Below, in pieces: positions 63,542 to 64,000 of a stretch of DNA of 64,000 nt. A model generated the notes under the pieces. It had not been told where the DNA came from, searched no databases, and worked only from the letters and a program-made list of their open reading frames with translations. Positions within the stretch are counted from its first letter, which is position 1, and each line of letters starts with the position of its first letter. A program made the position numbers and the translations under genes. The stretch is from assembly GCA_963966185.1 (NCBI GenBank), contig CAWZYM010000301.1:1729501-1793500 (forward strand). The letters are read 5' to 3'. This stretch comes from Rhabditoides inermis. Its lineage: Eukaryota; Nematoda; Chromadorea; Rhabditida; Rhabditidae.

Positions 63542-64000
63542 GCGAGTTCTGCTGGGAGTTCTCGCCGCAGTGGCAATGGCGATGGCCTGCCACACGAAGA
63601 TCGGTACGTGTCCACTCTTTCCGTCTTTCTCTTCCTTTCACACCCTTTCTTTCACTTTTTTATTGATTGATTGATTCCTTCCTTTCCCTTTCTCTCTCCT
63701 ACAGTACCCCTTACAGAGTACCGCGACCGTACCCAGACCTCTGTCATCGTCCGTGCCGCCTACGACAACATGCAATCCGGAGAGGTACTGTTGAATGGTC
63801 TCTTTCTCTAACCGTTCCAAAATGTGATTTGTAGGTGGAAGGTTCTCTGAAGGCCGTGTTCACGTCGGCCAAGTACGACGTCGCGTCCATCAAGTCCGAG
63901 ACGACGTGAGTGGAAGGGGAGGGAGGGAGTGTGAAAGAGATAGAGAAAGAGCCTTCCAGTGGCGCCTACATCATCGCGATCGTGTCTGTCGAGGGCTCCG
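63540..64000 (+). CDS. Secreted protein, N-terminal exons only
   Basis: Exons 63540-63603, 63705-63784, 63835-63905 and 63960-64000 (continuing past the window) join in frame. The leader MRVLLGVLAAVAMAMA is a clear signal peptide, followed directly by C-H-T-K. The rest visible, about 70 residues, includes TSVIVRAAYDNMQSGEVEG, AVFTSAKYDVASIK and GAYIIAIVSVEG. A Cys at the mature N-terminus followed by a VIVRA strand is reminiscent of TIMP/netrin (NTR) domains, but the CxC hallmark is missing, so I leave it unnamed. The chosen start sits one base after a 3' splice-type TTTTCAG. Confidence 0.8.

Overview
This window is nuclear DNA of an animal with many small exons, almost certainly a nematode (inference). 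The reasons are an Str-type chemoreceptor, a receptor guanylyl cyclase of the expanded nematode type, a protein built from nematode ET-like cysteine modules, pyrimidine-rich TTTTCAG-like 3' splice sites, introns as short as about 40 nt, and 3' splice sites placed right at start codons as expected for spliced-leader trans-splicing. I cannot name the species. CT/GA microsatellites are dense in introns and intergenic DNA and create many false Ser/Leu-rich or Arg/Glu-rich ORFs.

Layout. 1-4399 (-): SLC6 sodium-coupled transporter, missing its start upstream and its end beyond base 1. 8243-11369 (-): atypical Rho-family GTPase. 14135-17624 (+): secreted tyrosinase, tail to tail with 17910-18424 (-), a secreted protein with a Met-rich half and an Asp/Glu/His-rich half. 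19901-21803 (+): Str chemoreceptor with a MITE-like element in one intron and an inverted relative upstream; a small orphan membrane ORF follows it. 22507-24536 (-): ET-module-like secreted protein. 25386-25693 (+): shortened paralog of the Met/His protein, preceded in frame by a diverged guanylyl cyclase exon. 26342-28225 (-): PAN-like secreted protein with an RDL repeat tail. 29691-41011 (-): receptor guanylyl cyclase whose catalytic-domain intron holds an apparently intact non-LTR retrotransposon in antisense orientation. 41900-46908 (-): Nup88-type nucleoporin. 46.9-52.6 kb: a gene desert with a decayed reverse transcriptase, tRNA-like sequences and a TA-flanked MITE. 52600-55391 (+): core-2/I-branching type glycosyltransferase. 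58256-62879 (+): sphingomyelin-synthase-like enzyme. 63540-64000 (+): first exons of a secreted protein.

The genes do not form one pathway. Several act at the cell surface or outside the cell (transporter, chemoreceptor, cyclase, tyrosinase, ET and PAN proteins). The most suggestive neighbourhood is the copper enzyme tyrosinase beside a secreted protein whose composition (MxM-like Met clusters, then Asp/Glu/His runs) suits copper or zinc binding. A second copy of that protein 7 kb away has diverged by sliding between two reading frames of the same low-complexity repeat.

Exon models were read by eye from splice signals and frame continuity. Where exon lengths sum to a whole ORF (GTPase 227 aa, tyrosinase 460 aa, chemoreceptor 347 aa, ET protein 331 aa, glycosyltransferase 455 aa, sphingomyelin synthase 300 aa), the models are reasonably safe.
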